The notes: a model not told the origin generated them from the sequence alone. Counted from the stretch's first letter, positions 18,854 through 27,868 are shown. The stretch: DNA of 64,000 nucleotides from Rhizobiales bacterium 65-79 (GCA_001896885.1 MKRJ01000015.1:1-64000), one strand, 5' to 3'. A program made the numbers and translations.

Positions 18854-19240
18854 TCAGCCGTTTCGGTACACCAGTTTCACCGTCGTGCCCGGTGCCAGAA
18901 GATGCCCCGTATGGATGATGAAATAAGCTTCGCCACCAAGCACCTTCGGCCGAGGGCGCGGCACGACCTTCACATCGCGGAAAACGAGCGGCGGTCGACC
19001 GGGCTCGTAGATGCTGGCCTCTACGCCGCCGGTGAAGCCGCCCGTGCGGTCGCTCATCGGGAGCGCGGCCTCGCCGTGGATCACCGTTTCCGACGCGGTC
19101 TGCTCCGCGCCCGCTATTGTCACATAAGCGGGCGCGGAGCGCTCGATATCGAAGTCAATGTCGGACTTTCCTCCGGCGGCGGAAACGCAACCTGCAAGAG
19201 CGAGGAGCACTGGAGCGGCAAGTACGGTCTTCGACAACAA
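18854..19240 (-). CDS. Predicted lipoprotein (YbaY-like)
   Basis: 128 residues starting at a TTG preceded by GAGG. A lipobox is present (LLALAGC), so the mature N-terminal Cys is probably lipidated. The body is beta-rich: APAYVTIAGAEQT, GGVEASIYEPGRPPLVFRD, a central RPRPKVLGG, and a C-terminal LAPGTTVKLVYRNG. It loosely resembles YbaY-type lipoproteins. It lies divergent from a two-component operon (180-bp gap), so it could be a target of that regulator. Function unknown. Confidence 0.65.
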   Translation of the reverse strand: MLSKTVLAAPVLLALAGCVSAAGGKSDIDFDIERSAPAYVTIAGAEQTASETVIHGEAALPMSDRTGGFTGGVEASIYEPGRPPLVFRDVKVVPRPRPKVLGGEAYFIIHTGHLLAPGTTVKLVYRNG

Positions 19241-19417
19241 TGGATAAGACCTCGTGATAAGATATCCTCGGCCTCGATAAGCGCAGCATCTTGTCGAAGT
19301 CTCACACGGGCCTTACCAATCAGTAAGGTGCAGAGATAGAAATGGCAGAATAGGGATGTATAATTCGATGCTAGGAGGCGAAGAGGTTTTCGTCCGTATA
19401 GGAGACTGGGAACGACG

Positions 19418-20095
19418 ATGCGACTGCTCCTCATCGAGGACGACAAGAAGACAGGCTCCTTCGTGGCGCGGGGGTTGGGCGAAGAGGGCCATGTCTGCGA
19501 TGTGATTGAAGACGGCCAAGATGGGCTGTTCCATGCGCTGCGCGAAGCCTACGACGTGATCGTCGTCGACCGCATGATCCCGACGTTAGACGGTCTGTCG
19601 CTGGTCAAGGCCATGCGCTCGGCCGGCAACCGGACGCCGGTTCTATTTCTGACCTCCGTTGGCGGGATCGACGACCGAGTGGAGGGTCTGGAAGCGGGCG
19701 CGGACGACTATCTGGTCAAGCCGTTTGCATTCTCGGAACTGCTGGCGCGTGTGAACGCACTCGCGCGCCGTCCGCCCGCCGCCAATGAGAGGACCGTGCT
19801 AGAGACGGCCGACCTCAGGGTGGATTTGATCCGCCGCCGGGTGAGCCGCGCTGGAAAGCCGATTGACCTGCAGCCTCGCGAATTCACACTGCTTGAGGTA
19901 TTGATGCGGGCGGAAGGCCGCGTGCTCACACGCACCATGCTGCTCGACCGGGTTTGGGGTATCCATTTTGATCCAGGCACCAGCGTCGTAGAATCACATA
20001 TCAGTCGTCTCAGGTCCAAGGTCGATAAACCTTTCACACAGCCTCTGCTGCATACGATACGCAATATCGGCTACTCGCTGCATGCGCCGCGATAA
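19418..20095 (+). CDS. OmpR/PhoB-family response regulator
   Basis: 225 residues. The receiver domain has the acidic pair D8/D9, phospho-acceptor D51 in VVDRMIP, switch Thr in FLTSVG and K101 in YLVKPF. The C-terminal winged helix (about 125-223) ends with SVVESHISRLRSKVDKPF and IRNIGYSLHAP. The gene overlaps the next kinase gene by 14 bp. By layout and subfamily it resembles PmrA/CopR/QseB-type regulators that respond to envelope or metal stress. Its targets probably include the surrounding envelope genes, which is inference from position. Confidence 0.92.
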   Translation: MRLLLIEDDKKTGSFVARGLGEEGHVCDVIEDGQDGLFHALREAYDVIVVDRMIPTLDGLSLVKAMRSAGNRTPVLFLTSVGGIDDRVEGLEAGADDYLVKPFAFSELLARVNALARRPPAANERTVLETADLRVDLIRRRVSRAGKPIDLQPREFTLLEVLMRAEGRVLTRTMLLDRVWGIHFDPGTSVVESHISRLRSKVDKPFTQPLLHTIRNIGYSLHAPR

Positions 20096-21434
20096 CCTGG
20101 CGCGGAGCACCCCGTTCCGACTGGCGGTTACATTCGCGGTCCTTTTTTTGATAGCAATTCTGCTTACCGGGTTTAGTGCCTTTTGGCTGATCCGCTGGGA
20201 CATGTACCGGCGGCACGATGAGGCGATCCTACAAGCATTCGCTGTCATCGCTGCTACCGACGACGAGGATGACGGGGATTTTATCGAGGCCCTACGCGCC
20301 AACATCGCCGCGACACATCACGATAACAATCTCTACCTCGCCACAGCCCCCGACGGATCTGTCCTGGCCGGTAACATCAAACCCATCGACGCGCCTGACG
20401 GCTGGTCCACAATTCCCGGAAAAGTCCTTGGTCTGGGTAAGTATCTCACCTTCCGTCTTTATTCAGGCAAGGTGCACGGAAATCGCCTTATCGTTGGTGA
20501 AAGCTACGAGGATATCGAAGCGCTGGAACACACGACGCTTGCCAGTTTCGGATGGGCTTCCATTTTCGTCGTCTTGGTGGCGCTTGGCGGTGGCACGATG
20601 ATTGCCCTGCGCGCGCGGCGGCGCTTTCGGGCGGTCAGCGAGACAATGGGCTACATTGCCCATGGCAAGCTCGCCGCCCGCATCCCACTGCTCGGCAAGG
20701 GCGATGATATCGACGGCCTGTCCCACGACATCAACGAGGCGCTCGCCAGGTTGGAAATCAATGTCGAGGGCATGCGACAGGTATCGACCGACATTGCGCA
20801 CGATTTGAAGACACCACTCAACCGGTTGCGTATCAATCTGGAAGAGGCGCGGCGTAGGCCCAGATTGCCTCCGAGGATCGCGGAAGACCTGGACGCGGCC
20901 ATTCTAGAGGCGGACAGCATCAATCTCACATTTGAGGCATTGCTGCGCATCGCGCAAATCGAAGCTGGAGCCCGGCGCGCTCGCTTCTCCGAAGTCGATC
21001 CGGCAGAGGCCATCATGGCGACGGCGGAACTTTACGCTGGGGCCATCGAAGATGCAGGGCTTACCCTTACCGTCGATATTCCGCCTGGCACGCCGATGCT
21101 GCGCGGCGATCGTGAACTTCTAATGCAGATGTATGCCAACTTGTTAGAGAACGCGATCCGTCACTGCCCCGCCGACGCCCGCCTGAGGCTCGTGGTACGC
21201 CACCGCCCTGGCATCGTCGTCACGGTGGTCGAAGATAATGGGCCGGGGATACCGGCCGATGAACGGGAGAAGGTGTTTCGTCGTCTATACAGGTTGGAGC
21301 GCAGCCGCACCTCGCCGGGCACAGGTCTCGGCCTTAGCCTGGTCAAGGCCGTGGCCGAACTTCACGGCGCAAGCGTCCGGCTAGAGGACGCTCGGCCGGG
21401 ACTGGGCGTAGTTGTTGAGTTTCCGATGGGTTAA
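20082..21434 (+). CDS. Sensor histidine kinase of the OmpR-type pair
   Basis: 450 residues: helix 1 (about 12-34), a periplasmic sensor of about 130 residues that is rich in acidic residues at its start (AATDDEDDGDF), helix 2 (about 150-172), HAMP, then a HisKA domain with H240 in STDIAHDLKTPLNRL. The catalytic domain has N-box ENAIRHCP, EDNGPGIP and GTGLGLSLVKAVAEL. The acidic patch could bind divalent cations or cationic peptides, as in PhoQ/PmrB, but that is a suggestion only. Its start overlaps the response regulator gene. Confidence 0.92.
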   Translation: MRRDNLARSTPFRLAVTFAVLFLIAILLTGFSAFWLIRWDMYRRHDEAILQAFAVIAATDDEDDGDFIEALRANIAATHHDNNLYLATAPDGSVLAGNIKPIDAPDGWSTIPGKVLGLGKYLTFRLYSGKVHGNRLIVGESYEDIEALEHTTLASFGWASIFVVLVALGGGTMIALRARRRFRAVSETMGYIAHGKLAARIPLLGKGDDIDGLSHDINEALARLEINVEGMRQVSTDIAHDLKTPLNRLRINLEEARRRPRLPPRIAEDLDAAILEADSINLTFEALLRIAQIEAGARRARFSEVDPAEAIMATAELYAGAIEDAGLTLTVDIPPGTPMLRGDRELLMQMYANLLENAIRHCPADARLRLVVRHRPGIVVTVVEDNGPGIPADEREKVFRRLYRLERSRTSPGTGLGLSLVKAVAELHGASVRLEDARPGLGVVVEFPMG

Positions 21435-21449
21435 GCCTTGGCTGCTTAC

Positions 21450-22226
21450 CTATTCCGCGGCTTCGGGCGCAGCCGAACGGATCGCTGCTCGTTGCGGCAA
21501 AACCAGGATCAAAGCCACAATAGCGCCCGCGATCACCGCCGATGCCAGCGGCCGGCTCAGGTCGAGCCCGCCAAGATTGACAGGCTTGTCAAGAAAGTCG
21601 CCCACCGTTGCGCCGAGCGGCCGGGTAAGGATGAAGGCTACCCAGAAAAGCGCGACCCGCGAAAGGACGGTCCAATAGTAGGCGGCGACGACCAAGGCCA
21701 GCGCGGCCGCGAAGACAACTGCGCCACCGACGTAGCCGAGACCGCCTGTATCAGCCAGCCAGTCACCGAGCGCGGTCCCAAGTGTTTGCGAGAAAGTAAT
21801 TGCGGCCCAGTAGAAAATTTCGACGCGTGGGGTCTTCACCGTGTTCACCGAAATCGAGCCTTGGAACCAGTACCATAGACCCAGCGTGGCAAGCAGCAGC
21901 GCCAAAAGAAGTGACGAACCGCCCGTATAGCCGATGCCGAGCGAGCGATCCGCGAAGTCCGCCATGGTCGTTCCGAAGGTGGTCGAGGCGACGATGGTCG
22001 CCCAGTAGAGCGCCGGATGGAATTTGCGGGCGACAATTTGGGTGGCAACGAGGACAACAAGGATGCCCAGGAACAGCGCCGTGCCGGCGAGATAGCCCCA
22101 GTCGAAGGTCATGGTGACCGTATCGCCTCCGGTCTCGCCCAAGGTGGTGGCGAGGATCTTGATTATCCAAAAGCCGAGCGTCACCGCTGGCACCTTCGTG
22201 GCATGTTCTTCAATAAAGCGTTGCAA
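21450..22226 (-). CDS. COG4705-family membrane protein of unknown function, copy 2
   Basis: 258 residues, TTG start with GGAG at 7 bp. It has the same four repeats as copy 1: FWIIKILATTLGETGGD, YWATIVASTTFGTTMAD, FYWAAITFSQTLGTALGD and FWVAFILTRPLGATVGD. It lacks the charged C-terminal tail of copy 1. It is convergent with the histidine kinase gene (15-bp gap). The association of the family with regulators and envelope genes suggests a stress-related transport role, but there is no known function. Confidence 0.8.
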   Translation of the reverse strand: MQRFIEEHATKVPAVTLGFWIIKILATTLGETGGDTVTMTFDWGYLAGTALFLGILVVLVATQIVARKFHPALYWATIVASTTFGTTMADFADRSLGIGYTGGSSLLLALLLATLGLWYWFQGSISVNTVKTPRVEIFYWAAITFSQTLGTALGDWLADTGGLGYVGGAVVFAAALALVVAAYYWTVLSRVALFWVAFILTRPLGATVGDFLDKPVNLGGLDLSRPLASAVIAGAIVALILVLPQRAAIRSAAPEAAE

Positions 22227-22447
22227 CGAAACTCTCCATTTGCGATCCGAAATCGAGCGGAGATTGCCAAATGCGGTTCACCCCGGGGCTAGTCTTCGCC
22301 TTACAGTTTCGCAAACTTCTTCGCGTCTGACAGCCCACGGTTGCCAACGCTGTCAATCACTTCCACTCGCTTGCCCGTCGGGTGCTAGCGCGCTTGAATC
22401 GTAATGGTCGTAACAATAAAGAGCGTTATGTTCCTCCATCGTGACTT

Positions 22448-22951
22448 TTGCTGACTTACAAGGTGCCGCCGGAACCGGCTGTGAGGCGCATTGCGTTTTG
22501 ACGCGGGCTGAAGGGCACGGGCGCAGTCCATCTCCAGAACGGCGCTTGCCTGCTGCGGAAGACAGACGATCACGTCCGCCGACTGAAGATGATTAAGAAG
22601 GAGGTGTCCGACATGAGCGGCGAGCGTGTCAGACCATTGCCATCGAGCGCGTCCAGGAGGACAAGATCGTCTCCCGCTTCAAGCAGGGCCGCGGCGATCG
22701 ATATCGCGAATTCCGGGCGCTGTGCCGGTTTCGATGCCGAAATCACCAAGAAGATAGCCATCAACAACGCGGAACTCGAAGAGGAAGACGCCGACCTGAA
22801 GAAGCCCCAATGGCAGGCTGGAAAGATCAGAAATCTCGACTTCCGTCGTGCATCCCTTGTTGAAATGGTTGCAAAGCGGCTGCGCGCCTGCGAGGCTCTG
22901 CTCGATGGCTATGCCCGATGCGTCTTCATCGTCCATGACAAGAACCGATGA
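22448..22951 (+). pseudogene. chrB: ChrB-domain chromate resistance protein, disrupted
   Basis: The plus frame from 22448 reads LLTYKVPPEPAVRRIAF, then TGA where relatives have Trp, then RGLKGTGAVHLQNGACLL and DDHVRRLKMIKKEVSDM. The reading frame is then lost: the adjacent frame gives ERVQEDKIVSRFKQGRGDRYREF. It then returns to FDAEITKKIAINNAELEEEDADLKK and LVEMVAKRLRACEALLDGY, ending at 22951. This order is that of the N-terminal ChrB-like domain. The original start is missing. At least one nonsense codon and two compensating frameshifts are present. The family call is from memory of the domain; an alignment would settle it. A broken MFS gene follows at once. Confidence 0.65.
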
Positions 22952-22952
22952 C

Positions 22953-24191
22953 ATGGACGAGCGAGACGATGCGCCAGCCAAGAAGGTGACGGACGTCGAC
23001 TATCCGTCCCGAATCCGAGGGGGCATTCCCCCCGGCGTTTGGGCGCTCGGCTTCGTGTCGCTGCTGATGGACATTTCGTCAGAGATGATCCATGCGCTGC
23101 TGCCCGTCTATCTCGTGACGGGGTTTGGTGCCTCGACGCTTGCCGTTGGCATAATAGAAGGAGTCGCCGAAGCGACTGCCGCGATAACGAAGGTCTTTTC
23201 TGGAGCGCTCAGCGACTGGCTAGGCAAACGCAAGTTGCTAGCGGCTCTGGGTTACGGCCTTGCAGCCTTGACCAAGCCGATCTTTCCGCTGGCCGCGTCG
23301 ATAGACTGGCTTGTGGCGGCGCGCTTCCTTGACCGGGTCGGCAAGGGTATTCGAGGCGCGCCGCGCGATGCGCTGGTCGCAGATATCGCTCCGCCGCATC
23401 TGCGCGGGGCGAGCTTCGGCCTACGCCAATCGCTCGACACGATCGGCGCTTTCCTCGGCCCGCTTCTCGCCATCGCCCTGATGTGGCTGACCGCGGGCCA
23501 TTTTCAGACCGTGTTCTGGGTGGCCGTCATCCCAGCGTTTCTATCGGTTGTGCTGATCGTGGTCGCCGTAAAAGAACCGAAACGACCGCCGAGGCTGCGG
23601 GGAATTCGCGTGCATCTTCATCGTGACGAACTGTGCCGTCTTGGAGCCAGATTCTGGTGCGTGGTGGCAGTGGCAACGGTATTCACATTCGCCCGCTTCA
23701 GCGAAGCTTTCTCATCCTGCGGGCGCAGTCGATCGGCCTGCCGTTGGCGGTCGTTCCGATCGTGCTGGTGATCATGAGCCTTGCCTACGCTCTCCGCCTA
23801 TCCTGTCGGCATCCTGGCCGACCGGATGGACCGGATAACGATCCTGATAATTGGTTTGACGCTGCTTGTGCTTGCCGATCTCGTTCTCGCCTTCTCTCCC
23901 GGCATTATGGGGATCGGCATCGACGTCATGCTTTGGGGCCTGCACATGGGCTTCACTCAGGGATTGTTCGCGACGCTGGTCGCCGACGCCGTGCGGTCGG
24001 AACTGCGTGGCACCGCATTCGGCATGTTCAACCTGGTCACCGGCTTTGCAATGCTGCTGGCCAGCGTCATAGCCGGCGCCCTCTGGGGCGTAGCAGGGCC
24101 GCAGGGCACCTTCCTCGCCGGCGGCGGCTTCGCCTTGATGGCCACAGGTGGCCTGTTGTCCTTTCGCGGTCGACTGCGGAATAGTGCTTGA
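22953..24191 (+). pseudogene. MFS transporter disrupted by two compensating frameshifts
   Basis: Starting at ATG 22953 (or 22935), the frame encodes a major facilitator: FVSLLMDISSEMIHALLPVYL, FSGALSDWLGKRKLLAALGYG, RVGKGIRGAPRDALVADI. At about 23715 the frame is lost within FARFSEAF; the next frame continues LILRAQSIGLPLAVVPIVLV to about 23790. The first frame then resumes with SAYPVGILADRMDRITILII and runs to 24191. One base has been lost and one gained, so the ends are in phase but about 25 codons are shifted and a TGA at 23769-23771 closes the original frame. RGAPRDALVADI is typical of a subgroup often found next to chromate or other anion resistance genes. It probably formed an operon with the upstream chrB remnant. 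Confidence 0.8.
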
Positions 24192-24272
24192 TGCGGCACC
24201 GGCCCAATCAATGCCGCCTAGGAGCACGTGGAGATGGGAACCTGACGCGCATATTATAAACGAGGTCTGTTC

Positions 24273-24824
24273 ATGTACGAACTTGATGTAACAATGACAC
24301 ATGCAATCGACAGCGTTGCCGGATCGATCGTCCCGATCGCCCTTGTGACGATCTGGGTTTCGATCATCGGCGTCCCTCTGCTTGTGCTGGCGGTTGCCGG
24401 ACGAGGGTGGCGGCGAGGCGATCGCGAGCACACGCGGCATGTTCTTGTTGCCGCCGGCCTTTCGTTCTTGCTCGGCCTCGCCCTTAGCCAGCTAGTCCTG
24501 TTGTTCGTGCATCGGATGCGGCCCCACGACGCCGGCATCACGCATCGCCTACTGGCACCCAGTGTCGATCTCGTAATTCCTTCGGATCATGCAACGGCGG
24601 CCTTTGCCATCGCAGCCGCCTTCCTGTTGCACAGGATGCGCCGGCTTGGGTTCTGGTTCCTCGCGGCCGGCGCGCTGGTGATGATCCCGCGCGTCTACGT
24701 CGGCACACATTTCGTGAGCGACGTCCTCGGCGGTGCGCTGATTGGAACGATCGCGGCCATGGCGGTTCGCGCCTTCTACCGGGAAGGAACGCGAGCGGAC
24801 CGGCGGATTACCGACATCCTGTAG
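24273..24824 (+). CDS. PAP2-family membrane phosphatase, copy 2
   Basis: 183 residues, closely related to the 18117-18659 protein: HVLVAAGLSFLLGLALSQ, VHRMRPHDAGITH, PSDHATAAFA (catalytic His) and PRVYVGTHFVSDVLGG. All three PAP2 motifs are complete. Its stop lies 9 bp before the DedA-PAP2-LssY gene, so the two are probably cotranscribed, giving two PAP2 catalytic sites in one operon. Likely substrate: undecaprenyl pyrophosphate or another lipid phosphate. Confidence 0.88.
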   Translation: MYELDVTMTHAIDSVAGSIVPIALVTIWVSIIGVPLLVLAVAGRGWRRGDREHTRHVLVAAGLSFLLGLALSQLVLLFVHRMRPHDAGITHRLLAPSVDLVIPSDHATAAFAIAAAFLLHRMRRLGFWFLAAGALVMIPRVYVGTHFVSDVLGGALIGTIAAMAVRAFYREGTRADRRITDIL

Positions 24825-24833
24825 GCGCCGGGA

Positions 24834-26882
24834 ATGGTGACATCATTTCTTGCCGCCGTCACGGCGTTCATCGCGACGCACCCGCATCTCGCCTATGCGG
24901 CGGTGCTGCTGCTGGCGCTTTCGGAATCCATCCCGGTCATCGGCGTCGTCGTGCCGGGCACCGCAGTAATCGTGGCGGTCAGCGCTCTCGTGCCTACGGG
25001 AGTGGTAACGCTCTGGCCGCTGCTCGCAGCCGTTACGGCAGGCGCGATCGTCGGCGACGGCGTTTCGTTCTGGGTCGGCCATCGCTATCATCGCGAGATC
25101 CTCCACGCTTGGCCGCTCGACCGCAACCCGGCGCTGATCGCACGCAGCGAGGCGTTCTTCGCCCGGCACGGTGACAAGAGCGTCTTTCTCGCGCGCTTCG
25201 CCCCGGGGGTGCGCGCCTTCATACCGCTCCTGGCCGGCATGCTTCGGATGTCGCCGAGGCGGTTCTATTTCGCGAATATCCTGTCTGCATTCGCCTGGGC
25301 GCCCGCGCACATCTTACCGGGCGTGCTCATCGGCGCTTCGTTCAGCCTGTTCGGCTCGGCCGCCAAGCCGCTCGCAGTCCTAGTTGTCCTGCTCGCCGTC
25401 CTGGCCTGGGTCGTCGTTCATGCCGTGCGCTTCGCGCTTCGTCGTGGCATGCCGTTTCTGTCGGGCGTGGCGGAACAAGCGCGCCTGCGGCTTCGCGGCA
25501 ATCAGGCGTGGTGGGCGCGTATCGTCCTCAGCCTACTCGATCCGTCACGGCCCGATACCAAGGGGCTGGCGCTGCTGGCTCTCGTGCTGGTCGGCGCCGC
25601 CTGGTTGTTCTTCGGCATTCTCGAGGACGTCGTCAGCGGCGATCCTTTGGTGCGGGCGGACACCTCGATCTACAGCGCCCTTCAGGATCTTCGCTCACGT
25701 GCCGGCGATACGGTGATGATCACCATCACCGAGCTCGGCGACACGTTCGTTGTTACAGCAGTCACAGTCGCCGTGTTCCTATGGCTGGCTTGGAAGCGCG
25801 CCTGGCGCACGGGAGCCTACTGGCTAGCGGCGGTCGCCGGGGCCTCCCTCCTCAACACCGTCATCAAAGTCGCGCTTCATCGCGCGCGGCCCGGCGATCT
25901 GCTCTACACCGGCTGGAGCGTTTTCTCCTTTCCAAGCGGCCATAGCACCGTCAACATCGTCCTCTACGGCTTCCTCGCCTTCCTGATCGCGCGCGAACTG
26001 TCTGCCGCATGGCGCCTTCCCATCGCCTTGGGCGCCACATTGTTGACGTTCCTGATCGCCTTTTCGCGTCTCTATCTCGGCGCGCATTGGTTCTCCGACG
26101 TGGCCGGAGGCTTGGCGTTCGGAACGGTCTGGCTCACGGCGCTCGGCTTTTCCTACCTGCGCAAGCCGGCCGAACGGGTCGGTGCGTCCGAGCTGCTTAT
26201 CATCGGGTGCGCCACGCTCGCCCTCGCCGGCGGCGTCAACATCTACCGGCATCACGCCTTCGATGTCGACCGCTATGCGATATGGGAAACGACGCCGACC
26301 ATGCCTGCCGAGACCTGGTGGGCGACGGGCTGGCAGGGACTTCCGGTGTGGCGCATTGATCTGACCGGCGAGGTCGAGGAGCCGCTGACCGCCCAATATG
26401 CCGGAAGCCTACCGTCGCTCCGTGAGATGCTGCTGCGCAAGGGGTGGCGCTCGCCGCCCCCATGGACTCCGGTCAATTTCCTGTCATGGCTGACAACAAG
26501 TGTCGACGCCGCCGCCCTTCCAGTCGTTCCCCGTCTGTCGAACGGCGAGCTTCCGGACTTGACCCTCATCCTGGAAAGCGGCGCCGCGTTGAAGGAATCC
26601 CGTCTTGTGCTTCGTCTATGGGCCTTCGACCTGGATCTCGTCAACGGAACCCCTTCGCCGGTCTGGGTCGGATCGGTGGTCGAGGAGCGCCTCGAGCGCC
26701 CGCTCTCGCTGTTCACCCTGGCGTTCACGCAGCCAGCCATGAATAGACCACGGGACATCCTGGCCGAAGCTCTTCAATCAGGTCGTCTCGTTTCTCGCCC
26801 GGGCGTAGTCGCCAATGCCGACTGGGATGGGCGCCTCTTGCTTGTCCGCGAACGTCCCCAACCGATGCGGCCCTATCTATGA
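24834..26882 (+). CDS. DedA-PAP2-LssY three-domain membrane fusion protein
   Basis: 682 residues. Residues about 1-200 are a DedA/SNARE-associated domain (SESIPVIGVVVPGTAV, FARFAPGVRAFIPLLAG). Residues about 235-440 are a PAP2 phosphatase (KVALHRARPGDLLY, SFPSGHSTVNI, SRLYLGAHWFSDVAGG). The last 200 residues are an LssY C-terminal-type soluble domain (ETWWATGWQGLPVWRIDLTG). DedA proteins include undecaprenyl-phosphate flippases, and PAP2 dephosphorylates the pyrophosphate. A fusion would couple dephosphorylation and return of the carrier in one polypeptide. LssY-type domains occur in such fusions with no assigned role. Domain calls are firm; coupling is inference. Confidence 0.9.
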   Translation: MVTSFLAAVTAFIATHPHLAYAAVLLLALSESIPVIGVVVPGTAVIVAVSALVPTGVVTLWPLLAAVTAGAIVGDGVSFWVGHRYHREILHAWPLDRNPALIARSEAFFARHGDKSVFLARFAPGVRAFIPLLAGMLRMSPRRFYFANILSAFAWAPAHILPGVLIGASFSLFGSAAKPLAVLVVLLAVLAWVVVHAVRFALRRGMPFLSGVAEQARLRLRGNQAWWARIVLSLLDPSRPDTKGLALLALVLVGAAWLFFGILEDVVSGDPLVRADTSIYSALQDLRSRAGDTVMITITELGDTFVVTAVTVAVFLWLAWKRAWRTGAYWLAAVAGASLLNTVIKVALHRARPGDLLYTGWSVFSFPSGHSTVNIVLYGFLAFLIARELSAAWRLPIALGATLLTFLIAFSRLYLGAHWFSDVAGGLAFGTVWLTALGFSYLRKPAERVGASELLIIGCATLALAGGVNIYRHHAFDVDRYAIWETTPTMPAETWWATGWQGLPVWRIDLTGEVEEPLTAQYAGSLPSLREMLLRKGWRSPPPWTPVNFLSWLTTSVDAAALPVVPRLSNGELPDLTLILESGAALKESRLVLRLWAFDLDLVNGTPSPVWVGSVVEERLERPLSLFTLAFTQPAMNRPRDILAEALQSGRLVSRPGVVANADWDGRLLLVRERPQPMRPYL

Positions 26883-27011
26883 TTTTGCGATCCCGAAGCC
26901 AGTTCTTGCCGCCAGGCGGCCGCCGGGCCGGGGTTCATCCTGATCGCTTCGAATCTCTCTTCAAATATTTTGCTAGGATCATAACGATCACGACAAACCG
27001 TGAGGATCGAG
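26883..27011. other. Intergenic boundary between envelope block and resistance island
   Basis: No gene is visible. Many decayed genes begin to the right of this gap. Confidence 0.3.
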
Positions 27012-27110
27012 ATGTCCCATACTATAAAGGATAAAGACAAGTCCCTCGGATACGTCGGAAAGCGGTGCTTAATCCGCGATGAAGTTCAAGTAGATATCAA
27101 GAAATAAAGG
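27012..27110 (+). pseudogene. DmeR/RcnR-family regulator, 5' remnant
   Basis: The ATG at 27012 opens a 32-codon frame that begins MSHTIKDKDK, almost identical to the start of the intact regulator at 31328 (MSHTIKDKNK). Similarity then decays to SLGYVGKRC where the intact copy has LIGRIRRIRG. The Cys/His metal site and the remaining four-helix fold are gone. It is the remains of a second dmeR-like gene. Confidence 0.6.
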
Positions 27111-27319
27111 ATAAATTCGGATGCAAATGATTTGCGTGAGCAAATAGACCTAAACCACGAGTGTAGTTCCTGCTATACAACGATGCTGCGGGAATTTGGT
27201 TGATTTGGTATGAAATTGGATCAAGCCGAGCCGACCTATCATCGAACGTCGCATTTGGCGCATCTAGGATGGCAGATAAGCCAGGCCGGCTGCGCCTAAC
27301 TGCTTCAGAAACGTAAACT
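27111..27319. other. Intergenic, no gene recognised
   Basis: No product was recognised on either strand between the dmeR remnant and the DUF190 pseudogene. Confidence 0.3.
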
Positions 27320-27675
27320 TCAATCCGGCGGCCGCTCTTGCGAGAGGTCGCCACAGCTCGCGCGCCAGTGGATCATGTGGCCGACCGGCACGAGGTCATG
27401 GAGCAGCTTCATGGCCGGCACGAGGTCATGGAGCAGCTTCATGGCCGCCTCAGTCACCGTAGAATTCGATGACGATCGGCAGGTCGCAGTGAGCCGCAAG
27501 AGGTCCGCGGCATGCACTGTGCCGCTTACGCCGAATGCGGCTATGCGGCGAAACACCGTCACGCCTTGAACCCCCTGCTGATCATGCGGAAGGTTTAGGA
27601 TTTCCTGCTGCAGTGTGGTCCGCCGGCCGTGCTCGGTTTTGTGGATATAATGCGCACGACGATGACATCGCTCAT
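27320..27675 (-). pseudogene. DUF190 (COG1993) protein, disrupted
   Basis: The ATG at 27675 overlaps the previous stop by 4 bp (ATGA). It reads MSDVIVVRI, then after a one-base shift YIHKTEHGRRTTLQQEILN, GVQGVTVFRRIAAFG and VSGTVHAADLLRLTA. A second frameshift follows: the other frame gives DLPIVIEFYGD. The last part is AAMKLLHDLVP, repeated twice, then GHMIHWRASC. This is the PF02641 pattern (a ferredoxin-like fold often encoded next to crcB). Frameshifts plus an internal 30-bp duplication indicate decay. Family call is from the conserved RI(Y)I, GVTVFRG and HAADLLRL stretches. Confidence 0.65.
27385..27444. repeat. Perfect 30-bp tandem duplication
   Basis: Two identical 30-bp units (27385-27414 and 27415-27444) lie inside the DUF190 pseudogene and duplicate the peptide MKLLHDLVP without changing the frame. 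A recent slippage or unequal recombination event explains this. Confidence 0.9.
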
Positions 27676-27848
27676 GGCGGGAACCTCACAGGTTGGAGGC
27701 GATAGGCACGCATCGCATTGCCGGCGCCGAATAACATCAGCAACTTGTTCAGCGAGTGGTTGAGCATGTGATAGAGCGCGCCGGCAACGCCGAACGGCCC
27801 GCCGAAACCGAAGCTTAGCGCCATGATGCCCATAGGCGCCGCGTCAAG
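27672..27848 (-). pseudogene. Hydrogenase-4/NuoL-M-like proton-pumping subunit fragment
   Basis: The minus frame reads MGIMALSFGFGGPFGVAGALY, HMLNHSLNKLLMLFGAGNAM and a short tail, ending at TGA 27674-27672. These lines match the conserved helix around the His and Lys residues of antiporter-like subunits such as HyfF/HyfB and NuoM (HMLNHALNKSLMFFGAGN). Only about 58 of roughly 500 residues remain. A stop lies five codons upstream of the Met. Confidence 0.65.
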
Positions 27849-27868
27849 TTAGTGCCAGCTCCATAGTC

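Noticed and set aside
23772-24440. 222-codon minus frame across the MFS 3' end and PAP2 start
   Set aside because: Spans two unrelated sense genes and lacks a domain.
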